Source: Parietaria judaica (taxonomy: Eukaryota; Streptophyta; Magnoliopsida; Rosales; Urticaceae). From it: 64,000 bases of DNA. Location: positions 13,601,001 to 13,665,000 of the forward strand of contig OX940866.1 in NCBI GenBank assembly GCA_954871525.1. Reading direction: 5' to 3'. The notes under the pieces are model-generated. The model made no database searches. It was not told the origin of the DNA and saw only the letters and a program-made list of their open reading frames with translations. Position 1 is the first letter of the stretch; every line of letters starts with the position of its first letter. Below, one piece after another: positions 46,995-59,460 of the stretch. Both the position numbers and the translations under genes were made by a program.

Positions 46995-49900
46995 TGGTAT
47001 CAGAGCAACAATCATCATCTGAAGAAGCTTCTATGGCAGATTTCAGAAGCAACAATGGCGGATCTGTGAATCTCGTCACCTTCAGCCACTCGTTGTCGAT
47101 CAAGCTGCACGAGACGAACTTCCTCGTTTGGAAACAGCAAATTCTTTCAGTTGTTTTCAGACATGGCCTTGAGGAGTATCTTTTCAACAAGGATCTTGCA
47201 CCTCCAAGATTTGAAGAATCTGGATCTACAAACAGAGCGTTCATTCTTTTTTGTAAACAAGATCATCTTCTTGTTTCATGGATCTTGACCTCGATCTCAG
47301 ATCCGCTTCTTCCTCAGATGGTTGGGTGTGATTCAAGCTATGCTCTATGGAACCGATTAGCTGAATACTTCACCTCTCAAACAAGATCCAGAGCTCGTCA
47401 GCTGAAGCTCGAATTACAGAGCATCAAGAAAGAAGGACTTTCTTTGCTCGAATATCTCGCAAAGATCAAGTCAATCGTGGACTCTTTGAACTCAGTTGGA
47501 ACTTTCTTGACGACTGAAGATCACATCGATGCAATTCTCAATGGATTGCCACCGGAGTATGAATCCTTTGTCACGTCCTTTGAGTTCAGCACGGCGCAAT
47601 ACTCGGTCGTGGCGATCGAATCAATGCTTCTGTCACGAGAAGCTCGCCGTGAAAAGACGTCCATGGGATTGGAGATCAACATCTCCGCAAATTACACGGC
47701 GAATCAGCACCTCTTGCAAAGAGGTAATCCTTCTCGTGGTCATTCTTCGGCCAATAATCCTCGATTTGGCTCTCGTGGGAGAGGCAATTTTCGTGGAAGA
47801 GTTGGACGAGGAAGGCCTGCTTTGATGGAGAATCGGCCACAATGCCAACTGTGTGGGAAATTAGGGCACATCGTTTCTGAGTGCTACTATCGGTTTGATC
47901 AATCATTCCAGATCCTGGCGAATCTGATTGGGCGAGCCAAACTGCAGTCCTCACCTCAGGTTCATGCTGCCTTCTCCACTCCTGAGGTCAGTGATGATTA
48001 CGACTGGTATGCAGACTCAGGAGCAACTCATCATGTCACTCCAGACCCTCAAAATGTGCAGCACAGCCTTGAGTTTGGAGGAACAAGCCAAGTGCAAGTC
48101 GGCAATGGCGCAGGTTTATCCATCTCTCGCATTGGTTATTCGAAAATGAAATCCTCTCTTTCACACAAAACTTTTCACTTACACAAACTCCTTCTTGTCC
48201 CTGAAATTAGTAAAAACTTACTCTCTGTGCGTCAATTCTGCAAAGATAATGGGGTATTCTTTGAGTTTCATGATGATTTTTTCCTTGTGAAAAACAGCAA
48301 AACACGTGAAGTTGTCATAAGAGGGGCGCTCAAAGATGGTCTCTATTGCTTCGACTCGTCAAGTGTCAACCTCCCGTCCAAATTCAAGCTCTCCAGTCAC
48401 CATTCTTTGTCTACAGATTTCTTTCCCGTGTCTGTCAATTCCATTTCTGCTTGTAATGTTTTCGATCTATGGCATAATAGACTAGCTCATCCTTCAACTA
48501 CAGTTGTTCGTGATGTATTAGTCAAATGTAATGTATCTCTATCCAATAAACAAGCAGCTCCCTTTTGTGATTCTTGTTGTCATGGGAAATTACATAGATT
48601 GCCCTTTACTAAGTCACAATCTGTCTATACTAAACCGCTTGAACTTGTTCACTCCGACTTATGGGGCCCTTCTCCTATCTTGTCTAACAGTGGATACAAG
48701 TATTATGTGACCTTTGTAGATGCCTTCTCACGTTTCACTTGGATTTTTCTTCTCAAACTCAAGAGTGATGTTCACACTGTGTTTGAGCAATTCAAAACTC
48801 AGGTTGAAAAGCAACTACAGTCCTCTATTATTACACTCCAATCCGATTGGGGAGGTGAGTATGAGGCTCTAAAGGGCTTTCTTGCCAAACATGGGATTCT
48901 ACACAAGGTATTGTGTCCCCATACTCAACAATAAAATGGCGTGGCCGAGAGGAAGCACCGCACAATCATTGAGCATGGCTTGACTCTTCTGCATAAAGCT
49001 TATTTGCCTATGAAATTCTGGGATGAGGCCTTCAGAACCTCTGTGTTTGTCTCAAATAGGTTACCGACGGCTGTTCTTCACAGAAAATCACCTATTGAGG
49101 TCTTATTCAACAGGCAACCAGCTACAACTCTCTCAGAGTTTTTGGATGTGTGTGTTATCCAAATCTCAGGCCGTATAACAAGAATAAACTACAGTACAGG
49201 AGCACTAGATGCACATTTCTGGGATACTCTATTAATCACAAGTGCTACAAGTGCATGAGCTCAAATAGGAGGATCTACATAAGCAGGGATGTTATCTTCG
49301 ACGAAGTATCATTCCCGTTTTCAACTATAAACACCAGCCCTAAATGTGCTCCTCAGACTGGTGTTCTACCATCAGCTACCCCTCCTGTTGCTACCAAAGA
49401 GTCTTTTAGCCCGACGTATGAAACTGTAGTTTCTGAGCATGAAGCTGTAACATCTGAGCAGTCAAACGAGTTGTCTCCCGATAATTTCTACTCCAACTCC
49501 AACTCAACTCCAGCTCAATATCCAACCTCAGCTTCAACTTCAGCTCCAACTCCAACCTCAACTCAAACTCCAACTCCAGCTCCAGCTCCAGCTTCAGCTC
49601 CAGCTCCAGTTCCAGCTCCAACTCCAGGTGCCCTGAACCCTCTCAACACTCACCACATGGTCACGAGGAGCAAAAATGGCATCAAAATGCCCCGTGTATT
49701 TGTTTCCTCTCCCTTGAGCCTTCCAATGTTCGCGAAGCCCTTGCTCATTAGCCTTGGAGACTTGCCATGCAAGCTGAGATGACTGCTTTGTCCAAGAACT
49801 GCACTTGGAATCTCGTGTCTCTTCCTCCAAACAGGCGTGCAATTGGGTGTAAATGGGTCTTTAAGATCAAAGAAAATCATGATGGCTCTATCCAGAAGTA

Positions 49901-51113
49901 TAAGGATCGCCTTGTGGCTCAAGGCTTTCATCAACAGCCGAGTTTTGACTTCAATGAGACGTTCAGTCCTGTGGTCAAACCAGCCACCATTCGTGTTGTC
50001 TTTACTCTAGCCCTTTCCCAGAACTGGCCAGTTCGACAACTTGATGTTAATAATGCCTTTCTCAATGGCATCCTCCAAGAGGAAGTTTACATGCGCCAGC
50101 CTGCCGGTTTTGAGTCTTCGGACAACCCACAATTGGTCTGCAAACTGCATAAGGTTTTATATGGGCTGAAGCAGGCACCAAGGGCCTGGTTTGATAGGCT
50201 GAATCAAGCTCTTCTCTCCCTCGAATTTATGCACGCCAAGTCCGATCATTCTCTCTTCATTCACCATAATTCAGATCATGTTACTTACATTTTGGTCTAT
50301 GTGGATGACATTCTAGTTACAGGGAATAATCCTTTGGCCATTGAACGTCTTATCGCCAAGCTCAATAATGCCTTCTCTCTCAAGGACATGGGATTATTGA
50401 GCTACTTCCTTGGCATCCAAGTTACACGTACCACAGAGGGATTTCATCTCAATCAGGCCAAATATGTTCGTGATCTTCTGCTTAAGGCCAAGATGATTAG
50501 CTGCAGTCATGTTCCCACGCCCATGTTGTCCAGTCTTAAGTTGCGTGCTTCTGATGGAGAACCCCTTGAAGATGTTCATGGTTATAGGAGCTTGGTGGGT
50601 GCTCTTCAATATGCTACTATCACACGCCCCGATATCGCCTTTAGCGTGAACCGTGTCTGTCAGTTTATGCAGAAACCAACAGATGTCCATCTCAAGGCTG
50701 TTAAGCGTATATTACGCTATCTGCAGGGGTCTCATGATTATGGCTTGCATCTTCGGCGTGCACATTCGCTCGATCTTGTTGGTTTCAGTGATGCTGATTG
50801 GGCCTCTGACCTTGACGATCGTCGGTCTACTTCGGGACACTGTGTGTATCTTGGTCCCAATCTCATCTCCTGGCTCTCAAAGAAACAGACCACGGTGTCG
50901 CGTTCCAGCACTTAAGCAGAGTATAGGAGCTTGGCTCTGTACTTTGTTCGTGAAAAAGTGTCTCGTCGAGAAATCATGATCCAACATGTGCCGTCCGTTG
51001 ATCAAATAGCTGACACGCTCACAAAGCCTCTCTCCGAACCGCAGTTCAAGCATCTCCGGTTCAAGCTCAAGATTGAAAGTCTTACCAATCTTCAGCTTGA
51101 GGGGGGATGTTAG
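46994..51113 (+). pseudogene. Copia gag-pol polyprotein, broken
   Basis: Intact frame to 48934 covers gag (FLVWKQQILSVV), zinc knuckle CQLCGKLGHIVSEC (about 47845), protease DSGATHH (about 48017), pre-integrase and the integrase core (HSDLWGPSP, LQSDWGGEY). Then TAA at 48932-48934 replaces the Gln of the Q-Q-N-G-V-A motif. A frameshift near 49130 moves the frame to FLGYSINH and YISRDVIFDE. A second, near 49700, leads to EPSNVREALA, then TAG at 49717-49719. Reverse transcriptase (KWVFKIKEN, NAFLNGILQEEVYM, YVDDILVTGN) is open from 49767 to 50915. TAA at 50913 replaces the Glu of STEAEY, and about 50 codons of RNase H are missing between YRSLA and YFVREK (near 50935). The first ATG lies on the LTR-primer site junction. 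Confidence 0.85.
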
Positions 51114-51289
51114 AGTATAGTCTGTACAACTGTTGTTTAAGCTTTATGTTTAGCTGTTGTTATTAGCAGCTCTAGTTATTTGGGTATAAATACTAGATTG
51201 TAACCAAGTCATCATTAAGTCAATACAATCAGAATATTCTTTCAATTCTGTTTGGCTCTCTCTCTCTCTTTCTCTGTTGGAACTTATCA
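51108..51289 (+). repeat. 3' LTR of the 46.8-kb copia
   Basis: Starts TGTTAGAGTATAG after a purine tract and ends TTGGAACTTATCA. It has 8 bp more CT/T repeat than the 5' LTR. Confidence 0.95.
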
Positions 51290-51294
51290 GTTTG

Positions 51295-54226
51295 CTGTTT
51301 ATGCACAAATTTCGATTAACTTAAAACGTGGTTCACAATTAGAGCCTAGGGCCGGACCCTGTTCGCGTGGGCAGTCAAGGATGGAGTCAACGAGAGTTGA
51401 CTAATGCTCCGATTCTGCTGAAGATGGCAACGTCTTCTCCGGCGAGGCGTCGAGCATTTCCAGAGGTTTTTCCGTCCCCGATGATGTATCGGCGACAAGA
51501 GAGAGCCTGCAAAAACGAAAATATTGATGCCACACCCGGTCACTATAGCCACTCAACAATTGAAATTTACGTTTTCCGATTGATTTTATCTCATGAATTT
51601 CTATTCAAGTTGATTTTTTATTTTTATTTTTTTTTACACTTAAATTAGTCCTCTCTTCTTTTTTTCTTTTTCTTTTTCCGTCATGTTTTGAGATTCTCCT
51701 GTAACTACTTCAATTTGATTTAAACAAGTGTATATGACTTAATAGTACAGGAATATATTAGAAAAAAAAAATTAATGAAGAACGTAAATTTCAAGACTTT
51801 TTTGAGTATTTAATCAGCACAATTGAAAATTTAAAATATACTATACTATTTTGAATAAATTTTAGTATACTGCTGCAGTTTTGACTAAAAATATGACGTG
51901 TCACTGTCAAGTATTATAACATAAGCTCATACTAGACCAAAGTTAAAACATATTTTTTCTCTTTTCAAAGTGAAATATAATTTTTTAATATATTCATACA
52001 TGCATATTAAAACCGTTCTTCCTTGTAGTACATCCCAAGTTAGGATAAAACATTATTCACCATAAATTGTGAATGTACATACTATGAGAGAAAGATGAAA
52101 TCCAAATACAGTGATTTTGAAAGAAGAAATCCACAATCTAGAACGAAATAAGAGAATATTCATTCAAAGAATTACGTTGAAAACGAGTTAGTATTAATAA
52201 CAAAGAATGCGTTGAATCTTGCACGTGTAAAGTTGTAAGTCAAATAAGAAAAGAAGTAAAAGGGGATCATACGCTACTTATGGCTGATTACTAATGGAGT
52301 GTCACTCGTGAAAGGCTATAATATTTATGAAATTAAATGACAAAAATTAGTTTTATAAACGGTTCCCGTTTTCGTCTCGGTTTCTGATGCCGATATTCTG
52401 GGAAGGAAATAACCGAGATTGCGCTCACTCAATAAGGCGATTTCAGCCATTTAATTTTGATTATTATGCATTCATTTTCAATTCGTTTTATTGCTTATTT
52501 GCTTTCATGATTCTAGGTGATTATTAATTGCCTTGATTCGTTTAGTTTCTTTTATCACTTTTGAACCTTCAATATAATGGGTTGCATGAGTTGTAATTCT
52601 TTAATTGATAATGATTATGAAAAATTGAGCTTTTTCTTGACAAAGTCGAGTTTTATCTCGCAAAGACAAGTTCTTCATGTTCTTCATATTTCTTGCTACA
52701 TCAGTTTCGTACCGATTTTAGTAAAAAAAATAATTTTTTTACCATATCATAAATAGGGACGTCCTGGTTTTGGTTTGAAAAACTAGAACTAGAACCGAGA
52801 CAAAAAAATTTGTCCCGGTTTGTCCAGGACAAGAACAAAAAGCAGTCAACTTTTCATTCCCGATTTTGGTTTCACCCTTAACTAAAATACAACTAAGTCA
52901 AAAGTTAGGAGTGGAAGAAGACCAAGAAACTACTTATGGCTCGATTTTCATAGATTAATTTAGAGGGAAAAATTACATTAAGATTAAGAAAAATGTAATA
53001 TGAACGTTAACGCGAACAGTATATACATTTTTTTAATAGGGTGGTGGTACTGTTGACAGAAGTTACAATGCACTATCTCATTACTAGATATATGTAGTAT
53101 ATAAGAGCCCGTGGCATCAATGGCCAAGTTACATATGTAAATGGGGCACATATTTGAACCGAGACCTCCTAAAGAAGTATGTAGTGGAGCTATACCATTA
53201 GGCCAAACAAGCTTGCTTTTGGGAAAAGTATATACATTAAACTTATGAAATTCAAATATAAAACAATAAAGGAACCAAATAAATAGAACACAAATAACTT
53301 AAAAGCACAAGGGAACGAAAAAGGAGGCAAAAGAATCAAAAATATAAATTCTATGATTTTCTTGAGTATTTAGTTTGAGCAATTGATATATTAAAAAATT
53401 TGAATACTTTTTTGACAAATAACCTATTCTTTATTTTGATAATCGTAATAAACATGACTTTTTATGTTATGTTGTTTATGACTAGAACTATTGTGTTTGA
53501 ATATTACAAACTGTTGATTATACAATAGAGATCAGACTATCCATTCAAAAAAAAAAAAAAATAGAGATTAGACTATGGAAGTGACTGTGAATATCCGTAG
53601 TCTAACATAAAGTTTCAATTACCACGGATGTTTACAACTGTGGTCTAATCTTACAAAATTTGGACTTCCATCGACGGAATTAACAATCCGTCGTTAGAAG
53701 TCTAAATGCGCCGCAGCATATATGATGAAGCTGCAGCTAACATACTCACCAGTCACCACACATAAAAAATGTAGTTGAAATATTTCTACTACGGTTTTAA
53801 AGTGTCGTTGAATCCATGTTTTGCACCATTGTTTTAATTGAAACTTGACACAGTTTGATGATTTTGTTTTCTTATTGAAATCGGGTACTTTACCTTACCT
53901 TATAATTTTTTCAGATGTTATTGCCGACTCACTTAACTACGATTTAAGTACTTTTGCAATTATTATCTTTTAATTGATTAAGAAAAAACAAAAATTAAGT
54001 GAAAACTTTAATGAGAAATAAATTAAACGATCATTTAATTCAATATCCGAAAACATGAAATATTCTATAATTAGGAAAAGTAATAAAAGAAAAGAAGAAA
54101 AAAAAAGTAACGTGGATTCCGACATTCTGAGATATACGTGCGGTTTAAATGCATTTAATTTTTTATTTTTTGAATGAAAAGTGCATTTAAATTAATCATG
54201 AGATATACGTGCTATTTTAGTATATC
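51295..54226. other. AT-rich spacer without convincing genes
   Basis: 51370-51550 has a moderately GC-rich patch with short frames on both strands and no family signature. 53100-53220 has a stretch with TACCATTAGGCCA, seen in various plant repeats. No RNA gene was found. Confidence 0.5.
52703..52880. repeat. hAT-like terminal fragment
   Basis: Follows the same pattern as 1340-1465 (TTTTAGTAAAAAAA, AATAGGGACG, GGTTTGAAAAACTAGAAC) and ends TTTCACCCTTA, the reverse complement of a TAAGGGTGAAA terminus. Single-ended fragment. Confidence 0.5.
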
Positions 54227-54231
54227 CCAAT

Positions 54232-56113
54232 TGTTGGACATATGTGTCCTTAAACAAGATATTTTATTTATATGTAAAAGATTATGACAAGTCGTTGAAT
54301 AAAGATGATGCTTATTATAATAATCTTATTATAGTTTCTGGTAGAGTAAAATAGAATGTTTGATCCTTAGTTCATAAAGGATGCAATTATGTTATTATTA
54401 TCACAACAGAGTCAATGTGAGGAAGAATTAATAATCATAATAAATGAACTTAAAATGTCCGTGACCTGATTAACTGGGTGGGAGCCCATTAATCGTATAA
54501 GGTCATTAATGTGACTAAGTGACAATCCTATGCTGGATTTTGTGTGTGCATACTCACTAAAAGTGCATTAAGTATGAAGTGTCTTCATACTAGACTGGAC
54601 CTGACTTAAACTCCAGAAGTTATCATATAAGACCGTCACTGATAACTTGGAGTTGAGTCCCTAGTAGATGATCAAATGGATATTCGATCTAAGTCCTGAG
54701 TGATCTTGAGTCCGAGCTGCTGGCTTGATTGTTCTTTGATTTAACCGTTAAAGAGCACAATATATTGCCGTTGTTCCCAACACTATTATTTTGGGAACAT
54801 GATAGTCAGCCGTAAGGGTAGTTTGGTCATAGACATGGGCATCATACAGCTCTCTTCAGAGTCATGATGATTCTCTTGATTGTCGGTGGTGAGAAGTGAG
54901 AGGTACCCGTGCGCAACTTATGAATCGAAACCATAAGTGGGTTACTCATAATATTACTGACTGAGTTAAGGATGAAAATGCAATGAGGGGCATAACGGTA
55001 GAAACCGCCTGCTCGTGTGTGGATCATCAAGAGAAAGATCAATAACCCGAGTTTGATTGTATCAATGGACACCCTGCTGTATTTAAGGGAATAATATATA
55101 CTGTATCACTAAAGAGTGCAGCCTCGGGTTTATAGTGGAATAACACCGAGGTTTGACGAACACCCTAGCAGTTCGTTGGAGCTTAAGTGATACGGGTCCA
55201 TGGTCCCCAGGATAGCTCTGTAACGGATGATACGTACGTGATAAAAACATTTGAAATGTTTTTAAGATCATTTGGATTAACACGCTAGCAGTTCGTTGGA
55301 TCTTAACGGATGATACGGGTCCATATAAATTCGAATTTTATAAAGATAAGAAGATAAGATTGGATTTTTGATTTAATCCAAATCTTTCTTATTTAATTAA
55401 ATCCCTAATTAATTATATCCATTGGATTTAGATAAGATTGAATCTAGACCATTGAATTGAAATAATTAATTATATTTAATTATGAATTCGAATTTTAGGG
55501 GAGAGAATTTCTCTAATTCGGTTACAGTCTGAGCCTATAAATAGGAGGCTCATTCTACACATTTTTCACACCTTTCCCCAGAGAAAAATTCAAACTCTCC
55601 CTCTCCCTCAGGGTCTGCGAATTTTCTCTCTGATATCTCTTTCAGGTTCGGCTTAAGAGACTTAGTTCTCCGGAAGCTTAAAAAGAACCATCAGTTTAAA
55701 TTTTGCGACGGAGTCCTGCCGGCGAAGCCTACGCTTCGGTACGAGGAATCCTGGAGAATATCCCGGAAGATCACGAGAGTTTCCCTCAGCACCGGCGGAG
55801 CCCTGCCCGATTCAGAAAGCGCAGCCGGAAGTCGTCAATAGAGGTACGGCCTTATGCATTGAGTTAATAAATGCAACAATTTGTTGCTTTCTATTTATTT
55901 CCTATAAAGACTAGATTATTAATAATGATATATGAATATTAAATTACATGATATTTATCAGATCTTGTTATATGGTTATTATCCGATATCCGGACCGTTG
56001 AACGGATAACAAGTTTTTTCCGCTTTAAAACAATTTTTTTTAAATGTTACCCGGACAGTTCGGAGGTACATTTCATGATAATTTACACGGAATCTGAGAC
56101 GTGATTCCCAACA
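54232..56113 (+). mobile_element. Solo LTR of a Ty1/copia element
   Basis: 1,882 bp, TGTTGGACAT to CCCAACA, flanked by a perfect target duplication CCAAT (54227-54231 and 56114-56118). Same family as the inner copia LTR at 20541-21618. TATA box TATAAATA at 55536. No internal sequence follows. Confidence 0.95.
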
Positions 56114-56118
56114 CCAAT

Positions 56119-56728
56119 AACTATGTATAATATGTTGGTCCCGATGTATACGATGGTGTTTATGAGATAATATCACACAAACTGGACTATGGGAATATAG
56201 GAATAAGACAAAAGGTTTGAGAGGAAATATTTGCTATTAAGCTGTCGAATACAAGCTACAAAATAGGACTGGGAGTAATGCAAAAGACAAGTAGGTTTGC
56301 TTGGTATTTATAGAGCTAATACGACTGTTAATGCCGAAAAATGGATCAACAGTAAAGCGGCCCAGGTCTTGATTTTGGGCCGAACCCAATGTTCACTTTA
56401 TGGTTAAATCGGGCTTAAAACTTAATTCTCTGTCTTCGTTGATATGCTTACAAACATAAAAAAGACGGGATTTGATAATATATGATGCCAGACCTCGTTA
56501 CTTGTAACGAGGCTGCCTATGTACCCATTTTAACGGGATCAGGTCATCACGTATTTCAAAGTGAGCTTTGAGAGCTTTTATCGCTTAGTTCCGAGTTCGA
56601 ATGGGATCGGATCCGTTTTTCTGAGTTTGAAGCTTCTATTTATAGAAGGGTCCAGGGACCTTTGTGTAATTAAAAATAACTTCTTTGAGCCCCTGAGCAT
56701 TAAGTAATTGTTCTAAAAAAGTAAGCGC
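56119..56728. other. Spacer after the solo LTR
   Basis: No gene or repeat boundary recognised. Moderately AT-rich with short frames only. Confidence 0.4.
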
Positions 56729-56884
56729 GCCAATTTCAAGGGTGCTCATTTCTAGGGCGCCGATTTCAAGGGTGCCCATTTCTAGGGCGCTCATTTCTAG
56801 GGCGCCCATTTCTAGGGTGCCCATTTCAAGGGTGCCCATTTCTAGGGCGCTCATTTCTAGGGCGCCCATTTCAAGGGCGCCCAT
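56729..56884. repeat. 15-bp minisatellite, about 10.4 copies
   Basis: Tandem units of the type GCCCATTTCTAGGGC or GCCCATTTCAAGGGT, 15 bp each, ten full copies and a partial one. Unit length is a multiple of three, so both strands carry open frames made only of the repeat. Confidence 0.95.
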
Positions 56885-58664
56885 ACTTTTTGGGCTTTTA
56901 ATAATTTTGGGCCCTATTTTTTGGTACGCTCTTTGAGTTGGCCCTAATTTTTATGGGTGTGAAAAATACCCATAACAACGACAACAATATAATTAACTTC
57001 CTATTGCACAAAGCCCAATCAAGGCTTATCTTCACATAATAGTGGTAGAGAAATCTGATTAAAATCTTTTGTTTAAGGGCTTTTATATTTAGTTTTTTTT
57101 TTTTAGAGATAATAACGATAAATGTAATAAAATTTAAGAAAAAAATAGCGGTGATATACCAAGTTCTATTTGTAGCGTACCAAAGTTGCGCAAAAGTGTT
57201 GGGTCTGTGTCTTCCGGCTTTGTTTTTTTGTTGATGTTATTTTTATTAATGATGTATCATCGCAATTATCATTTACCAAGTTATTTACACGAGTTCTTTG
57301 TTAAATAAAATATTATTTTTAAATAGTTATTTTTTTCATTGCAAATTATATTTAATGATGAAGTAAAAAAAAAAAAAACTTTTTAATTAAGTTTACGATG
57401 AAGTAAATAACTGTTTAAACATAATATTCAACAAAAAAAAAAAAATTAAATAAACAACACGTGGTGAACGATAATTGCGATAGTACGTCATTAAAAAGTC
57501 ACAACAAAGACTAACATGCACGAAAACGCAGACCAAACTTCAAACAGCTTGAGTACTTCAGTTGTTACTTACTTAAAATTGAGTACATTTAAGTTAACGC
57601 TATATATTATTATTATTTTATTATTATTGTTGTGGATGTAAACTACTCTATATCTTCTGAGGTGATTAATTATCCTTTAGAACTGGTCAACTCCTCAGTG
57701 ATGGCTAACAAATGTGTCATATATATCAGAAAATCTGCAAAGTTATACAAGAATATCTTCAAATGATTTTAATCTTATACATTGTTCTATACTCCACACC
57801 CAAGGTGATTCCAAGTCCAACCCTATATTTTAATATATATATTTTAAATTATTTTCTTTGCATTATTTTCGAAGGTTCAAACTTCAAACTACCGATGACT
57901 TGCCTAGAATCGGGAAAAAAAAGTCGACTAAATTGATGAAATACCTAATGTCTCCTTTAATGTTTATAAAAGGGAAATTTTCTTTTTATACCTTCAATTT
58001 TAATTAAAAAAAATACCCTCTAAAAACAACAAAAGTATAACCTCAAAGCACATTTTAGAATTTTCTTTTTATTCTATCTCATGAATTTAATTTTAAAATA
58101 CCCAAAACTACCCCTTACTAAATATTTTCAGAAATTGTTACCATATACATCTATGGGACGGCGATATGAAGAGAGGAGGGGATGAAAAAAGAATCGGGAG
58201 CAAGTTTTTAATTTTTTTATTTAATTAATTAAAAAAGGAAATAAGGGTAAATTATCAAATCATTATAATTTAGTAGTTTCATGAAACTTAACCATACATT
58301 TTTGCTAAAAGTGAAAATTGAGGATATAAAAAGCGAATTTTCTTTTATAAAATACCAAAAACGGTGACATTATATACCATGTTAAATTTGTGCTTGATAT
58401 ACCAATAAAATTATTTTATATTTGCTGTGTCGATATTATTTATAGAAGTAAATAGTAATATTTTACACAATATCAACCAATATACCCATGTATTCTAAAT
58501 TTTAGAAATGGAAGAAAAAAAAAACCCTGAAAATTATATTCAAGATAAAAAAAATGATGATATATAATATATTTTTATATATATCATGCCAATATATTGT
58601 GCTTAATACGCCAATAAAATCATTTGTTAATATACATAGATGTATTATTTAATTTATAGATATG
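56885..58664. other. AT-rich spacer before the phylloplanin-like gene
   Basis: Several poly(A/T) runs; 57360-57400 and 57435-57455 are A-rich. No gene or RNA recognised. Confidence 0.5.
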
Positions 58665-58677
58665 ATATAACAAATCA

Positions 58678-58710
58678 ATGGCGTACTCTAAGTACTTTGT
58701 TGTAATATAA
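58678..58710 (+). other. Upstream reading frame made from a copied start region
   Basis: An 11-codon frame (MAYSKYFVVI, stop) begins 91 bp before the main start. The surrounding 58667-58703 nearly repeats 58758-58795 (ATAACAAA(T/C)CAATGGCGTACTC(T/C)AAGTACTT). If transcribed it would be a small upstream ORF. Confidence 0.55.
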
Positions 58711-58768
58711 AGAATTATTTGTTATTATATATAGATCGCTGAGAAGAAAATGTACGCATAACAAACCA

Positions 58769-59200
58769 ATGGCGTACTCCAAGTACTTGTTGTCCCTCGC
58801 GGTCGCCGGTTTTGTTCTGGCCGCTGCGACTTCCGTGGGAAGCTCACGAACTCAGCCGCCGTCATTCATCCAAATCGCCGGTCAGCTGTTCTGCAACGAC
58901 TCTCCGGTGCCTGAAGTTGCCCACGGGGTCGAGGTTATGCTGCTCTGCGGGACAACTCTGACTCGCCTGAGTAAATCAGACGACCTCGGAGCCTTTGGCT
59001 TCCTCATCACCAACGACGAAGCTGCGGTTTTTGGCGAAAACCCCGGAGACTGTGCGGTGTATGTCACGAAGCCCGTCGCCGGCTGCGTCTACCTCGAACC
59101 GGGAGATGCCCTCAAAGCCAAGCTTATTCCGCTCAGCTTCTTTAGAGGAAGCTATATCACACAGGGATTTCAAACCGTTGTAGGGTTTTATGAATCGTGA
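58769..59200 (+). CDS. Small secreted phylloplanin / Ole e 1-like protein, 143 aa
   Basis: Single exon. Residues 1-25 form a signal peptide (YLLSLAVAGFVLAAATS), so the product is likely secreted to the cell wall or leaf surface. The mature part has four cysteines in the pattern of the Pollen Ole e 1 / phylloplanin group: GQLFCND, VEVMLLCGTT, GDCAVYV and AGCVYL, with LGAFGFLI between them, as in SGAFS words of that family. Phylloplanins are leaf-surface proteins reported to inhibit oomycetes; the role here is inferred only from likeness. A TATATATA stretch is at about 58727. The ATG at 58769 is chosen because it begins the signal peptide. Alternatives in other frames are shadows. Confidence 0.75.
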   Translation: MAYSKYLLSLAVAGFVLAAATSVGSSRTQPPSFIQIAGQLFCNDSPVPEVAHGVEVMLLCGTTLTRLSKSDDLGAFGFLITNDEAAVFGENPGDCAVYVTKPVAGCVYLEPGDALKAKLIPLSFFRGSYITQGFQTVVGFYES

Positions 59201-59460
59201 GTTCATAACTAATGCACTTTTTTTATTCTTTTCTGAACTTTCTGTAAGGAAATACGTAAACCATTCATGTAAATCACTCGTGTACTTTCTATTCGGTAAT
59301 AATAATGACTATATGACATTTCTATTTATTTCTTTTCTTGAAATGATGTAAGTTATAATTTTTTTTTTTGGTCAAAATTTAAACTTGGGTTATATATAAA
59401 TTTTTAGTGAGAATTAAAGAGATTTAACTAAAACTTTATACGAATTTACACTTTTTTTTT

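Larger units (their letters stand above)
46821..51289 (+). mobile_element. Ty1/copia element with nearly identical LTRs, coding region broken
   Basis: 4,469 bp flanked by a perfect target duplication GTTTG (46816-46820 and 51290-51294). The LTRs are 46821-46994 (174 bp) and 51108-51289 (182 bp) and differ by three substitutions plus an 8-bp CT-repeat length change. The primer site TGGTATCAGAGCAAC (46995-47009) fits initiator tRNA-Met, and GAGGGGGGA (51099-51107) is the purine tract. LTRs are short, with TATAAATA at 46898. The pol frame is cut by stops, shifts and a deletion. Confidence 0.95.

Noticed and set aside
49406..49621. Leu-Glu repeat frame on the minus strand
   Set aside because: Product of the CAACTC/CAGCTC low-complexity stretch of the copia linker.
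51346..51648. Short frames in a GC-richer patch after the copia element
   Set aside because: No motif, no splice support and no match recalled.
53100..53220. Possible tRNA-derived SINE (TACCATTAGGCCA stretch)
   Set aside because: No A and B boxes, tail or target duplication could be shown.
56636..56936. Repeat frames such as MGALEMGALEM and ISRAPISRV
   Set aside because: Made by the 15-bp minisatellite, with no start context or flanking gene.
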